DNA of 52,471 bases from Neolentinus lepideus HHB14362 ss-1 (GCA_001632425.1 KV425594.1:187597-240067); one strand, 5' to 3'; shown: positions 36,354 to 48,915, counted from the first letter of the stretch. The notes: generated from the sequence alone by a model not told the origin. Translations and numbers: made by a program.

Positions 36354-37314
36354 ACCAGTTCATCATTCACATTTCAAGAGTGCGCCTCCTTCGCGTGCAA
36401 TACAATCGACCGTGTTTCTCGTGCTGATTATATGATATCTACTGGACATTGGTCATTCCGGTTCCGATAGCTCCTGTAAGTGTCCTCGAATTCTCTTGAT
36501 GAAATGCTCTTGCTATGCACACCTTCGTACATCTTCGTCGCTTTTCTCCCGACATCACAGGGAATATTCTTGTAGGTTTGTGTAGATCGGACTGCTGGCA
36601 TGGCAGTTGTGAGCAGTGATACCGTACCATGTATTAGTTGCTATTCTTCAGCTGTCTATGTCGACGTTCACAGTGTACAGCGAGTGCTTGAGTCACTTAG
36701 CTGCCTGCAATCGACATGGCGGGTCTAATTAAAGTTAGACGGATCACGACCTCGTTTGGACTCTGCCACATCGACGTATATCCTACCTTCACATCGCCCT
36801 TCACATTTCCATCGTATATAAGGGGCTCTAGTTGGCATCCCTGCCTTCCCCTGCGGCGACTCTTCCACTTGCCAACTTGATATCATCAATATTGCCATAT
36901 TGTCAAAGAGCCAGAGAATGAAGCTTAAGGTATCTTCTCGGCAGTATTCCGTAAAGTTCATAGAAATTTCGGTCGTCTCCTTGTAAGACTATTTTTTGAT
37001 TTCGATTTGGCATGAGCATGACCTCCAGTCTCCATTTCAAGTCCTTATAAGTACTTTTGACCTTCTGGACCTGGCAAAATTTAATTGATACCTGCTTTTG
37101 ACCTTTTAGCGCACGATATCATTTTGACAGCATATTTCATCGTACGAGCAAGTGTATGCGGTGTATCGGTATGTGCAGTTTGTTTGAAACAATCCTGCTT
37201 TGTGGGCGCCAATTGCAAAGACGGCTCGGGCGGGCTTAAGTAAAGAAGCCGAACAAAGAGCTTCCAAATTCGAACTTTGTAGCGCGTGTCCGTTGACCGC
37301 AACATGCTAGCTTC
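36354..37314. other. Intergenic between the F-box gene and paralogue 1
   Basis: No gene or repeat identified. Short minus-strand frames at 36439-36630 and 36725-36961 have no recognisable content. The right end holds the promoter of the next gene. Confidence 0.45.
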
Positions 37315-39033
37315 ATGACTTCTGTTGAGACAATATTTTCACTCGGACTAGGCCTTGGCTTGCGAGGCCTAGTGAATGCTGTTACGGGTCCTAATGCCTC
37401 GGTATCTGGCGTTCTCGTCGGCCTCTGGGAGGGCGCCGTTCTGCACCATCTAACGAATGCGTCTCGTTCCTTGGACCCATATATCGGATATGCTCTGCGG
37501 GTGGTCGTCGACTATTTCTGGACCGAGGACTCGCAAAGGGTGATCATCATTCTGCTGTGGACAGGACTAGGTATGCTGCTCGCAGATGTGTGGCCAGCAT
37601 TGTCGTATATCGTGATCCGAGTGGTCTACCGCTGCTATCGCGAAGTCCGACGCGCTTTATACTCTCTCGACTATCTTCTCTCTACCGCGTTCACGATCCC
37701 CTCACGAGTTCGACACTATGCTGAGTCCTCCGCGTCCAGCAGTGCCAGTTCCGTTAGCGTACGCAGACAGCCTCGCCGGATCACCTCCCAGCCTGTCCCA
37801 GGTGCGTACACCGAGACGTCAACCATCTCGGACTACCAAGAGTCTGAGGTCAGTGCCCCATCACACTTTCGCCAGTATGAGGTGCCTCCGGGTGGGGAGA
37901 ACGAGATTCTATTGACACCTTTGGATAATGACTCCGAGCGAGGCTCGACAGTCAGTCGCGTTCCTCCATCTCACGCTCCACGACACGACTATGCCTACGA
38001 AATTATGTCACCTCCAAAATCAGCTAGGCCTGAAATCAGGGTCAACGACGACTATGACGACGTTTCCATTGCTGCTACGTCTGTAGCTCTTCCACCATCC
38101 ACTAAGGCCCGTTCTGCGCCCGCACGCTCAGCCCGCGCACCATCCACAGTCGCACCTTCGGTTATCGCACCGTCCGTGGTTGCACCGTCCGTGGCTGTGC
38201 CGTCGGTTGTTGCACGCTCAGTTGCCACACCTTCTGTTATCTCACCGTCTATAGCTGCACCACCGCGCTCTGCCACTTCACCGGAAGCTGCACCTTCTGT
38301 TGCAACCCCATCTGTCGTCGCGCCGTCCTCCGTTCCCGCCTCCTCCCAGCCATGGAAGACCAAGTCCGTTGTGTCGCGCGTTTCCGCTGCGCAGATGCCT
38401 CTCCCGGAGTCGCGTGCATCGTCCGTCGTACAGGCCAGCTCACCGTGGCAGCAACCACCGTCCATAGTGCAGACAGAGGAGACGGAGTCGCGCGGGCCTT
38501 CACCTGATCCTCTGGATCCCCTGCAGACGCCGCCTTTGCCTGCGTACAGGATGCCGCCCATGCGCGGGGTCTTCTCCGATGAAGATCCGAACTCGCCACC
38601 TGAAGGTCCGCCCCCGCCGTTCGATTTGAGTTTTGGCGTGGGCGGGGATGCGCTTCGGCTGTCGATTCCCGGAGCTGGAGAAGGTGGAGATCGTAAAAGT
38701 GACGTGTCGAAGGGTGATGAGAAGGACGAGGGCGAGGACGAAAAGGACGAGGACGAGGACGCAAGAGAGAAAGAGAAGGTGTGTCATGTAACGCGCATTA
38801 TCTACATGCTACCGTAAATTGACATCGAGGGCGAGGATGCGGCGTGGGAGCATGTGGATACCCCTGCAGAAGGGGAGGAAGGTGATGACACTGCACCTCA
38901 AACAGGGATTGAACCGCCTGCTGCTGATGGGGCCGAAGGCGGGAAGAAGGAAGACGAGGAAGAGGAAGAGGACTTTGGCTGGGGAAAGAAGAAAAAGAAG
39001 AACCGCGGGTCGAAGAAGAAGGGTGGAAAGTAA
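37315..39033 (+). CDS. Membrane-anchored disordered protein, paralogue 1 (no Smr domain)
   Basis: I do not recognise this family. Residues 1-130 form a hydrophobic, conserved-looking domain shared with the gene at 42226: LGLGLGLRGLVNAV, GVLVGLWEGAVLHHL, SLDPYIGYALRVVVD and RVIIILLWTGLGMLLAD. It has two or three possible membrane helices, then a basic, tyrosine-rich stretch (IVIRVVYRCYREVRRALY). The middle (about 38090-38340) is a degenerate APSVVAPSVA-type repeat, followed by Pro-rich linkers. An intron of about 50 bases begins at GTGTGTCATG near 38779, and the last exon ends with an acidic run, DFGWGKKKKKNRGSKKK and stop at 39031-39033. Probably attached to an internal membrane with a long disordered cytosolic tail; no function assigned. 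Confidence 0.7.
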
Positions 39034-39598
39034 ATATCAACTTTTCCTTGCGTTTGTAATCTCATGTCGCTGATTGAGCTCTCCCAGAGGTGGCTGAGCG
39101 TCAGCGTGACCGAAGGGGGATTCCATGGATTGTACATTCGGCGCATGCTCCACGTAGTTATACAATTCATGTTATCCAATATTTTGTACGTAGATGACAT
39201 CTTGCTTTCTATCCAGTCCGAGTCTAGATACATATAACTCATACTCTTTCTTTTGCTTTCGATGGATACTGTGGATATTTTTTTGTATGGCACATATATA
39301 TATGGAATCAAGTTACAGTGCTACGCCATCGATTCTTTCCGATCCCCTCAAGTGGTGTAGACATTGCCCGTTAACAGGAGATATCTAGCAGAGGAAAATA
39401 TATCGTAGCGCAACACGATGTTGTTAAAACCGAGCTTATGTGTCTTTCCACCATATATCATGACACACTAGCAATGCCTTAATCTCAGATACATTTTTTC
39501 ATGTCTGCAGGACCGACCTCAGGTAATATTAATCTCATAAATTCCAAGTCACGCATAACACACTATTGTGACAACTTTGACAGGGTGATCAAGTAAAG
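39034..39598. other. Intergenic before the hAT-like element
   Basis: AT-rich 3' flank of paralogue 1. No gene, RNA or repeat is recognised before the target-site duplication at 39599. Confidence 0.5.
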
Positions 39599-39606
39599 AC
39601 CTTGAT

Positions 39607-40329
39607 TAGCGTTCCGGAAGAAATTCGGTGGTAAGTTACCGGGAGGTAAATAACTGGTAAGTTACCGGTAAGTTACGGTAAGTTACAGGGACCAATGTAA
39701 GTAGAGTAAGTTATTGTTCACGGGTTTCCAAGGACGAGATCTAGAGTCGCATCAAATCCGGCCTGGTTCCAACCTAAGTTCTAACAGCTGTAGCATACAA
39801 TAGACGGGGTCTGTAAACTTAAATAAAATGGCAAATTTGTGACATTGAATATACTGCGCCTAGGCGTAGCTGCGTAGCAGATGGATTATTGAGCGACCAT
39901 ATTAACCGACCATGGCAAGCAGAGAGACAATCCTCTGATTTGTCCCCCCATAAACCACATCGGGAAACGTGAATATCTCCGACCGGAGACGGTTTCTCCG
40001 CAACTCCGCCACGTGCCAGATGGAGCTCCCGTAGAAGTACAAGGTATTGGCAGATGAACCACTATCTGATATTTACCCTGCTTCTCCTGATGCGCAGGAT
40101 GAGGTTTCTGATGATTTTACCGACGAGGATAGTGCTTTGGGCTGGTTGTAGCAGCGTTTTTGGCTTATTTACCATTTTTGACAGTTTCTTACCTTTTTTT
40201 TACCTTTTTTTTACGGTAATTTACCGCGGAGGTAACTTACTGTAAGTTACATAGGTAAACAATACCTCTGGGGACCTCGGAGTAAGTTACCAGTAAGTTA
40301 CTGGCCTGGGCTTTTTTTCCCGAACGCTA
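39607..40329. mobile_element. Non-autonomous hAT-like element, 723 bp
   Basis: A perfect 8-bp duplication ACCTTGAT flanks it (39599-39606 and 40330-40337). TIRs start TAGCGTTCSGGAARAAA at both ends. Both sub-terminal zones hold many copies of the near-palindrome GTAAGTTAC/GTAACTTAC (about 39630-39690 and 40215-40305), probable transposase sites. Inside, 40040-40141 reads ADEPLSDIYPASPDAQDEV and EDSALGWL then stop, an acidic end that could be the last remnant of a transposase. Its right end is only 70 bases before the TAF12 start codon. Confidence 0.92.
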
Positions 40330-40407
40330 ACCTTGATCACACACTGTCGGACGCTCTGATAGTTCACTTCGGGACTAATTGCTGCACCAACGTCCAAACC
40401 GCTCGCC

Positions 40408-41922
40408 ATGTCGACCAACGCGCCTTCGCCTGTCCCGCAGGGAGCAACGGCACCAGGACTAGGTGGGACCGCTGCCAACAACATCGTGGCTGCACTTGGC
40501 CATGCGTTTAAGTCGCACACGGGCGAACCTCTTTCGGGGGACAAGATAGCGCAACTCTTACTCGCAAATATGCCGCAGCTGGGCGAGTTGGCGAAGCAGG
40601 GGAAGTTGAATCAAGCGCAGATTATGCAGGTTCGTACGTTCACAGTTGAGGGAGGGATAGTGGTTCGGGTGTGAACACGTGGGATTGTGGTCGGCTAGAA
40701 GGAACCCTTGTCTTTGTTCTTTGGGCCTGGGTGGCTCAGGCAATGTGACTTGTTATCAGTTGAACTTCTGTTTCAGAGCCACTGTCACTCTGTTCCTTCT
40801 TTATGGCATGTCTATCTTTTCGTATGCTGACGTCCTCTATCTCCTTAATCTCCTCAATACCGACCACGATCTCCTCAAATTTGAACCCAATCTCCGAAAT
40901 TCTGACGCGATACAGTTGAAGGCATACGCAGATGAGCATAGATCGAAAACACAGCAGGCGACAAACGCGACACCAGCTGCACAGCCATCCGTCCCTGCAC
41001 CAGCACCGGTCCCTGCTGCCAAGGTGTGTAGCAGTTACGTTAGCTCGACGGGTGATGTTCAGTCTTGACGTGGCTATACAGCCTGGCTTGAAACAATTCT
41101 CAGCCGACCCCATGCTTACGCCACCGCCTACGCAAGACAACAGCTCACCTGCACCTAGTCCTTCATCGACCACCGCCACTCCCACTCCTGCGCCTGTGGT
41201 AGCCTGGCCACAAGCGGCTCGACCTACGTTGACGGGCGGCATGGCGGGCGGAAGGGTCGCAGGTATGTATTCGTAGATAAATGGATGACTGTAATGATGA
41301 ACACGAATTCGTGTAGGGGCACCTGTGGTTTCACAGGTCATGCGGACGGGCGATGATACGTCGCTCTTAACAATGGACGATAACCGGTCGAGGAAGCGGA
41401 ATGCGCCTGCTGACCAGAGTATGCGGCGGTCAATACAAGACTTAGTTTCTAGTATAGACCCAAATGTGAAGATTGAGCCAGAAGTCGAAGATGTGAGGAC
41501 CACTGTACTCTTGTTGGCCTTCTCACTGACTTGTGATCCTAGTTATTACTTGATATTGCAGACGAGTTTATTGATTCCGTGACGAATTTTGGCTGTCGGT
41601 TAGCAAGGCATAGGGGAGGAGACACTCTGGAGGTCCGAGATCTCCAGCTCCATCTAGGTGAGCTGAAGGAATGTAGCCCTCGTTCATGGCTGACATTCGT
41701 TGCTGTGAAGAACGCAATCATAATATTCGTATACCTGGCTTCTCCTCTGACGAGACACGGATAGCACTCTCCCAGACAACTATGACTGCCCCTCAACCGG
41801 CAATTCCTTCCGGAGCTGCTACTGGCAAGAAGGGAGCTACACAAGGCAGTGCACATATGACGCTGCGGGGTCACAGACTTGCCCAGGTCGGACAGGCCAA
41901 ACGGGAGGCAAAGCTGATATAG
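40408..41922 (+). CDS. TAF12: TFIID/SAGA subunit TAF12
   Basis: Histone-fold subunit of TFIID and SAGA that pairs with TAF4 or Ada1 in the nucleus. The ATG at 40408 starts an Ala/Pro-rich N-terminus with [18 protein letters not shown] and [19 protein letters not shown] region around 40630-40900 has uncertain exon borders. Later exons read [13 protein letters not shown], Pro-rich linkers, then [14 protein letters not shown]. The histone fold follows: VKIEPEVED joined to [56 protein letters not shown]. The tail is [20 protein letters not shown]. Introns within the histone-fold part (about 41498-41560 and 41660-41713) are GT-AG and in phase. The last 70 residues after the fold are basic. The promoter has been altered by the hAT insertion just upstream. 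Confidence 0.93.
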
Positions 41923-42225
41923 ACTCTACTTCTCCTACTTTCAGCGTGTATCTCTGTTATTGTATCATCAGTACTGTAGACCTAGTAGTTATTTTGCATG
42001 TAATTCATGGACATTGGACGTAGACCGTGACACACCCCTTTGCGTTATCTCGTCACAATAAACCTGCATTTCCTTCCCCACGCTTGACGGAACCAGGCCT
42101 TTCCCACAACACTCATCAGCACTGAGCCCTTTCCAGTCTCGACATTGGCCTCGTGTATGGATACGACATAACTGTGTAAAGCCGTCTCTATCTCCTTTTC
42201 CACTGTAAAACATGCGTCTACTCTA
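41923..42225. other. Intergenic between TAF12 and paralogue 2
   Basis: Nothing identified apart from flanking untranslated and promoter sequence. Confidence 0.5.
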
Positions 42226-44578
42226 ATGTCGTCTATGGAAAATCTCTTCGCGATAGGTCTCGGTCTCGGTTTGCGCGTCGTAGTCGACGCAGCTAGCCGG
42301 CACAATGTCAGGTTCACTGGGACTCTGATCGGTCTGTGGGAGGGAGCAGTCCTTCACCATTTTCTAGACAGAACTCCAAGGTCTTGGGATCCCTATGTTG
42401 CGTTCGGCACTCGTCTCTTCGTGGATCTCGTCGTCACGACCGATGTCGCCAGGCTAGCCATTGTGCTCCTCTGGGCGAGTGTGACGATGCTTCTGGCCGA
42501 GCTCGGGCCGCGGAGGACGTGGTACATGTACCTGGTGAGATTTGTGTATCGTCGATACCGTAGGGTTCGTCGCGCTGTTAAGCGAATTGCTTTTCCGGCT
42601 GTGCGTTTACCGATTCCTTCTCTTCCCCCGCTCCCAAAGACGCCCGTGCCATCAAGGGTGCGCTTTTACACCATCACGACTTCACCGTCGCAAACATCTT
42701 CTACACCACCTGTACCTATACCACCACCCGCTGTACCATTAATTACGTCCCCGACACGCCGTCATGTCCCCGGTCAGTACACCGACACCAGCTCATCCGA
42801 GTCTAGTTCGGTGCACAACGACAACCCGACTGATACATCTCCCCCAGTACCATCCCCACCAGCTGCGGACGGACCTCCTGATGAGGAGACTCCAGTCATC
42901 AGAATCTTTCCCTCTGCCATGGTGACCCCACCTGAGAACGAACTGATTGAAATACCTGAAGATGATCCAGACCGTACTCCTACTACCACCGTATCTGCGC
43001 TTCCTGTATATGCTCCTGCTGCACATCTTCCACATATTGTGCCTCCTTCGTCGTCCTGGGAAATCGAGCCTGCTGAGCGGACTCCAGTCGACGTCCCGCC
43101 AATTAACGATATACCCGAGATCCATACCGTAGAAGAGCCTGATAGGAATAAATCACTGCCTAGAAGGCCTGTCTCTGGCTCTTCGATCCACGAGGAGCCG
43201 GTGCCTCCTGGTAGACCCGACTATTCAGTTCACCAGCAGTCTGCGGCTCCTAGCAGACCTGACTCTTCCATTCGCGAGGAGCCTCCGCTTCGTATTATAC
43301 CTCGCTCCTCTATTCCTGTGGTCGTTCCTGCAGAATCTGACGAGCTCGAATACGTGTACGTTCCGATGCCCGAGCTGCATGAGATCCCCGACATGGAGCG
43401 ACAACGCACCATCTCTCAGCGCTCTCTTCAGGTTCCAGAATCACGGGCGGCACAGGCACCGGAGCTGACTCCAGTCGATGCGGACATCCCCAACCTGCGC
43501 AATATACCCGATCTTCCTAGCAACTCTGAGTTAGAGCACTCCGCTATCAGGAGACGCTTCCCCAGCGAACGGTATCCCCGAGACGAGGAGCAGAACCAAC
43601 GCTTCCCGGGTGAGCGATACCCTGCAGATGAGGAGCGCAAGGACCGCTTCCCTGGGGAACGCTACCCCGAGGAAGAGGAGCGCAAGTACCGTTACCCGGG
43701 CGAGCGATACCCGGAGGACGAGGAAGACCAGGCTGTGGCGTCTTCGTCAAAACAGCCAGCTCCTCAGCTCCCTCAGCTCCCTCAGTCTCCGACATTCAAT
43801 GAGTATGGCTACTTGATAGGAGGTGGATGGGATACTCTCGAAACCCGCACTCCGCCACCGCCGTTCAAGGAACACGAGAGCTACCTCCAAGCAGTGCCGA
43901 ATCAGCCAGATCCCGTTTTCGTTAAGTCCCCCGCTAACTCAACAACTCGTACGCCATCGCCATCGTCACTTTCCGGTGGAACGAGGGACGCTATTATCGC
44001 ACGGGCGGACCTGCTCAGGGACCAAGCAAATGCAGAGAAGCTGGAACGGGAGCGGCTTGACAAAGAACGCCAGAGAGCGTTGCGAGAGAACAAGCCCGCC
44101 TATGCGCTGATATTGAAGGAACAAATTGACCAGGCTGACGAGAGGATCCGGAAGATGCATGAGAGAGCGGCGAGGAGATATTTCCTCGGTAATTATCTGC
44201 TCTTTCAGTGTTACAGACACAGAATACTGACAAGCATTTGATAGCGCACAATCAATCACAGTCCTCGACTCGAACTATTGATGTTCATCGGCTTCGTGTT
44301 GGGGAAGCTATTAGAGAGACCGAGAAAGCTATCCGGGACCTGCTCGGAGATAATGGCCGTGACCTTCGCGTCATTACCGGGCGAGGTAATCACTCCGTCA
44401 ACAAGATGCCTGTGCTCAAAGTAGCCCTCTTGAAACATTTGCAGAGGTATGTGCTTTCGTATGGAGTGGAGTACAGGCTCGTTGACCCTTTCTGGACAGT
44501 ATCCAATTCCCCGCACGCGTTGACCCGGCTAATCCGGGTTTGATAATAGTTTCTATACCCCAAGACGATCCACATTAA
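42226..44578 (+). CDS. Membrane-anchored DUF1771-Smr domain protein, paralogue 2
   Basis: The N-terminal 130 residues match paralogue 1 at 37315: GLGLGLRVVVDAA, GTLIGLWEGAVLHHF, SWDPYVAFGTRLFVDLV, RLAIVLLWASVTMLLAE, RFVYRRYRRVRRAVKR. A long Pro/Ser/Glu-rich linker with a four-copy repeat follows. Then comes a DUF1771 helical hairpin (ARADLLRDQANAEKLERERL, NKPAYALILKEQIDQADERI, HERAARRYF). After a GT-AG intron (about 44190-44245) comes the Smr domain, with the conserved IDVHRLRVGEAI and VITGRGNHS motifs and PVLKVALLKHLQ. A last intron of about 53 bases leads to FPARVDPANPGLIIVSIP, ending at TAA 44576-44578. Smr domains bind or cut branched DNA or RNA; some act in ribosome-linked mRNA decay. 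A membrane anchor on an Smr protein is unusual. The function is not known. Confidence 0.82.
43555..43734 (+). repeat. Four-copy 45-bp in-frame tandem repeat
   Basis: Four consecutive 15-codon units at 43555, 43600, 43645 and 43690 encode variants of RFPGERYPxDEERK. Units 2 and 3 are the most alike. They lie in the disordered linker of the DUF1771-Smr protein and are absent from paralogue 1, so they arose after duplication. Confidence 0.9.
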
Positions 44579-44767
44579 GACGAAGCTTATGGACATCGGT
44601 AGCCGACGATTGTTGTTTAAGAACATTGACGCTACTTTTATGATCTAAGGGTTTGGTCCTGGCTTTGTAAAATCGCAGTTGTACTTGCTTTCGTACATGC
44701 TGTACATGCATATGTACTGTACCACTAATGTTGTCCCTCCTGTTCGTCGTAGTGCTATCCGTTTTAT

Positions 44768-47700
44768 TTAACGCGCTGATGCAAATCCTCCTGTAGAGAT
44801 CGACTGTGGTAGTGACCCGGCGCAACTGTCGACTTCCGTCTTGTTCGATGTCAGCTCTATCACTATTTCCCCTCCGACCTTGAAGGTATCGTAGAAGTCG
44901 AAGTGGCATCTTGACTCTGTCGCTTGTCCGTTGACGGTGACGCTCTTGACATACGCGGAGGCACCGGAAGGTATTGGATATTGTATCGAGGTGGGATCAT
45001 AGTTCTTGACCGTGACTGTGGTGCTGACGTTCAAATACGTATTGTGGATTGTGTACTTCGGCACGAACGGCGACAGTATGAGGAGTTCCGTGGATGACGG
45101 CACTACACTCGCGTTAGATGATTGGATCATATCGTCGACAAACCTTACCTGGGTACAACCCTAGAAGGTGGAACGACAGTAGGGTCGCCATTGCAGCCTG
45201 GTCATCGTTTCCTGGAATCCCGGCAGGAGCTGCAGGACAGGTTAGTGCTCTCCAGGGGACACGAGGAAGGAAGTTCGCACTTATGTCAAAGTTCTCGAAG
45301 ACTACTTGGCGGACCCGGTCAACTGAGAGGGTTGGTCGATTAGCGTAATGGTACCCGATCGGTGTCTAGCAAAATCTCAGTATGTAGGCGCATGGGTGGA
45401 CGATTGGGACGTACCTGGAAGGAGGGTTCGTTTCCAGCGAGGTAGTACCCGGCCTTGGAACCAACGCATCAGTCCATCCCAATTCGTCCGGTTTATGCAA
45501 CACTTACATCGAAGAAGTGGTTCAAACGATTGACGAAGGTTTGCTGAACAGGTGCGTCAGTCGGACCTTTAAGTGCATTACATTGATACACACATTCCCT
45601 CCCATAAGAGTAATAAGGTAAGCAGTGTCATGAGGGGCAAACCAGCTGTACTCCCAAGACGAGGACTCGTAGAAGCCATTCACGTTGTCACCCTGCAGCG
45701 AGCATTCGGTAGTGACGTTGTCCTGCGGCGAGCAGTTGATGGGGTTCTGGTATGAGAAGGTCCCGTTCGGATACCGCTTCTGCATGAAACCTGAAGATAG
45801 TCGAATTCAGGTTATTATCACCAGGTGAGTGGCCTAATTGCAACCCGCACCTTTGAAACCATCGCTGACAACGGTCGGATCCCAGACATTCCGATACCAC
45901 TAAAGAACTTTTTAGTAGAGAGCGCTACCGAGCTCGTGAAACGTACTAAAGAGCGGTTGGTATAGTACGCTTCGTCCTCAGTCTTGTTCAGGAGCTGAGC
46001 GACTTGGCGGAGACCGAAATCCTCAAATGCATACTGATTGGTCTAGAGCATCAGTACCGTTAACGCCAGCCAGCAGACTCGAGGCGCTTACCTCGAGAGT
46101 CCTACTACCCTCTCTCGTCTGTCGCCCCGTACTCGAGGTATCAAGTACCGCAAATGGCACATATCCGTACTCCCTACACCATCGGTACTCGATGAGTCTC
46201 AAGAAATTCCAAACGTGACAATTCCACTCCACGCACTTGTATACATTAACCTGCCTACCCAGGGTATTCCATTCGGGCGGGTTAACCTGTGCATCAGCAA
46301 CCTGCGCATCATACAATTCTTGCAGATCAATCCCCAGAGCTTGCGCCTCGTCGTGATATGTGACGGCAAAATGTGCGACAATGACGTCTCCGCTGGAACC
46401 TGTTAACTGCTCAGAATGGCCGATGTTTGTGCGAACATTAAAATTTCGAACCTCCTTGTGTCCAGCCAGGCAGGTTATTAGCGCGACACTCGGGCATCCA
46501 TCCCATTTTGCGGTAGCCATCAATGTAGTTGTCGACGATTTGTGCAAACTCGAGTGGGGAGTGGAGGGCCAGCAGCGGGTAGAAGGTACGGAACTGCCAT
46601 GCGTCAGATCGTTATCTTGGCACAAAAGTACGCTGATCTTACAGTATCCCAACTGCGTAGTGGGCGAATCAGAAGATGCGATCGAGACACTACTCAGTGC
46701 GAACCTACCTGCAATATAGCGAGTCGAAATAAAACGACGTCGTATCCGCAAATACCCCCTGTGTCTCATCCGTTGCATTGTTCTACTCCAGTCAATACAA
46801 CACCCTCACAGGTCACCGAGATGAACGCACTCACCGGCGTCAAGAAACTCCTGTACAGCGATGAATACAGCATCTCGGTCACATTCGGCGGCGTCCCAGC
46901 CAGGTCAATTTCCACCCTACTCAGCTTCTCATTCCACAGCGCCTGCGACGCGCTTACAATGTCCTCAAAGCTCGCGCTGCCGACCTCGGTCTCTGCGTTC
47001 GCACACGCCTGCTCGGCGGATCTGAACGATACCCCGACACGTATGGTGATCTCCTCGGGCTCGTCCAGGTACGAAAAGAGCGCGCCGGACTGGTAGGGCG
47101 CGCCAATGAGGTTGACGGAGAGATTGAGGTGTGTGAGGCCGAGGCCCTTCGCGTCGAGGCCGTACCTGGAGAATGACAATGGAAGTCAATCCTGTTAGGA
47201 CGAGCGTCGAGAGATGGCACGCACGAGTCCCCAGTCCAAACGCCATACTCGCCCAATTTCTGCGCCCCATTGTTGAGCAAATCATAGCACGCAAACGCCT
47301 GGTAATTATACCGCCCCGGTCCAAAACTACCCAAACGCAGCCCATCAGCCACCCCTCTCTCCCAACACGGTCTACGCACCTGGATCCCCAGTACCCCCCG
47401 ATCGTAATCCTCCCAGCCTCCGGGTCAATATCCAGCGTCCCGCCCGCGAAGGATGCGGGCAGGTCGTTCGCCAGGTCAAGCACGAAATATGGCGTGCCAG
47501 AGCCTTTGGGAAACGTGAACCGCTCCAAGCCCGCGCGCCGCGTCGAGGTCGCCTCCATTTTTATGCTGTTGTTCAGCGTCAGCGCAAAGTAGCCCGGGTA
47601 CGCATCTGCATAGGACAAATAATGAGAAAGCATACGGGGATGGCTAGAAGAGATACTGACCATCGGTATTGTTCTTCCGATACCGCTCCCGGTCCTGCAG

Positions 47701-48387
47701 CCTCGTCGTGCAGGTGTCGAACCCCCCCGGGCAGAGGAGCGGCATGATCTCGAAATTGCCGTACGTCCCTGCGCGTGATCATCAGCACCGGCCGCCCTCA
47801 AGCGCTATACTGACCCTCATACCGAGCGACGATCCCGTCCCGCTGTCGTGCAGCGGGCTCAAGCCGCGCACCGTCTGCGTCGAGTCCGTGATGTAGCCTA
47901 TCCAGCATCCAAAATCAAGACTTTGCTCGCATCGTTCTTGCAATGAAGGAACACACCAGCCGGCGCGTAGCCAGTCATATCTGTCGTGAACTTGGCCTAT
48001 CGAAACAACATCACATCAATTCCATCATCCAACCTCACAAGCCCAAAGATCCTAACCATTCCAAACGGCACCGAAGCACCCGGACTTGCATTCCAGTCTC
48101 ACATCATCCTGCCTACAATACACAACAAGACACAAGTCTCACCAAACATCCCCATAATTATCTACCCCACTTCAACTTGAACAACAAGCACACGACCACG
48201 AAACGAAACGACAGCACGGACCTGTCCCTATGAACGGGTTCACAAATGCCGTGTAATTCACGCTTCCCCCCTTCGCCGCAGCGATGGCAGCCGAGATCCT
48301 CTCCTGCACGCGCGGCGACGGCTGCGCAGACACCAAGACCAAGCCAGCCGAGATCGAGAGCAGCAGCGCGAGAGCATGAAGAGCCAT
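44768..48387 (-). CDS. Secreted glycoside hydrolase family 92 (alpha-mannosidase)
   Basis: GH92 enzymes are calcium-dependent exo-alpha-mannosidases that trim mannan or N-glycans. The ATG at 48387 begins a signal peptide (MALHALALLLSISAGLVLVS). A succession of exons gives the family order: YTAFVNPFIGT, DNYGDVCPGASVPFGMV, TGYAPAGYITDSTQTVRGLS then PLHDSGTGSSLG, NFEIMPLLCPGGFDT, AYPGYFALTLNNSIKMEATS, AGLERFTFPKGSG, ALFSYLDEPEEITIRVGVSF, NEKLSRVEIDLAG, LYSSLYRSFLTP, FYFDSLYC, TFYPLLALHSPLEFAQIVDN, GWMPECRANNLPGW, SSGDVIVAHFAVTY, YAFEDFGLRQ, GFYESSSWEYSWFAPHD. The beta-sandwich C-terminus ends at 44768. At least a dozen short GT-AG introns; I found no frame break in the exons checked. Extracellular, with several N-glycosylation sites. 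Confidence 0.93.
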
Positions 48388-48915
48388 CCTATCCGGGAGG
48401 GCACGAAGAACCAACCTAGCCGGGGACCCGTCACCGCGCAACCCTCACAAGCTTATGTACACCCTCCAGCAGATCGAAGCGCGTGCATATATAGCGCGCT
48501 ATATCCCATCGTTGACGCGTTCGCATGGAAGGCGCGTGATCGAGAAGCACAGAAGGCGCGCTGTTGTGGCCTATTTGTCGCGAATCAGAGCTCGGTCGGC
48601 ACCGTTGCCAGGGCCCAGCGTGGAGAGTTGTGATGTGGAAATAGCGACAAGTGGTGAGTTCGGATTACGATGCCGAAGTAGTGAGTTCCGGGTTACAAGA
48701 TCAGAACGCGCCGTCCTAAACAGTGTGCACCCAAGTCAGATCTGCACTGGTAGGAGATAGCTATAATAGAGTGAGGAACGTATACGTACCTTCTGCTTCT
48801 CCTTCGACAGGGGGGATTGAATTGTCAGGCCCTTCCACGTCCTCGGTTCTCCTCCCTGTCCCGTCCAGCAGCGATATGAAGGAGACGCCTCGAACAACCC
48901 AATCCACCCTTACCC
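48388..48915. other. Intergenic between GH92 and the Pth fusion
   Basis: GH92 promoter side and the 3' flank of the Pth fusion gene. Short plus-strand frames here are GC-rich chance frames. Confidence 0.45.

Noticed and set aside
38052..38561. Minus-strand Gly/Thr-rich frame of 169 codons
   Set aside because: Antisense of the APSVVAPSVA-type repeat in paralogue 1.
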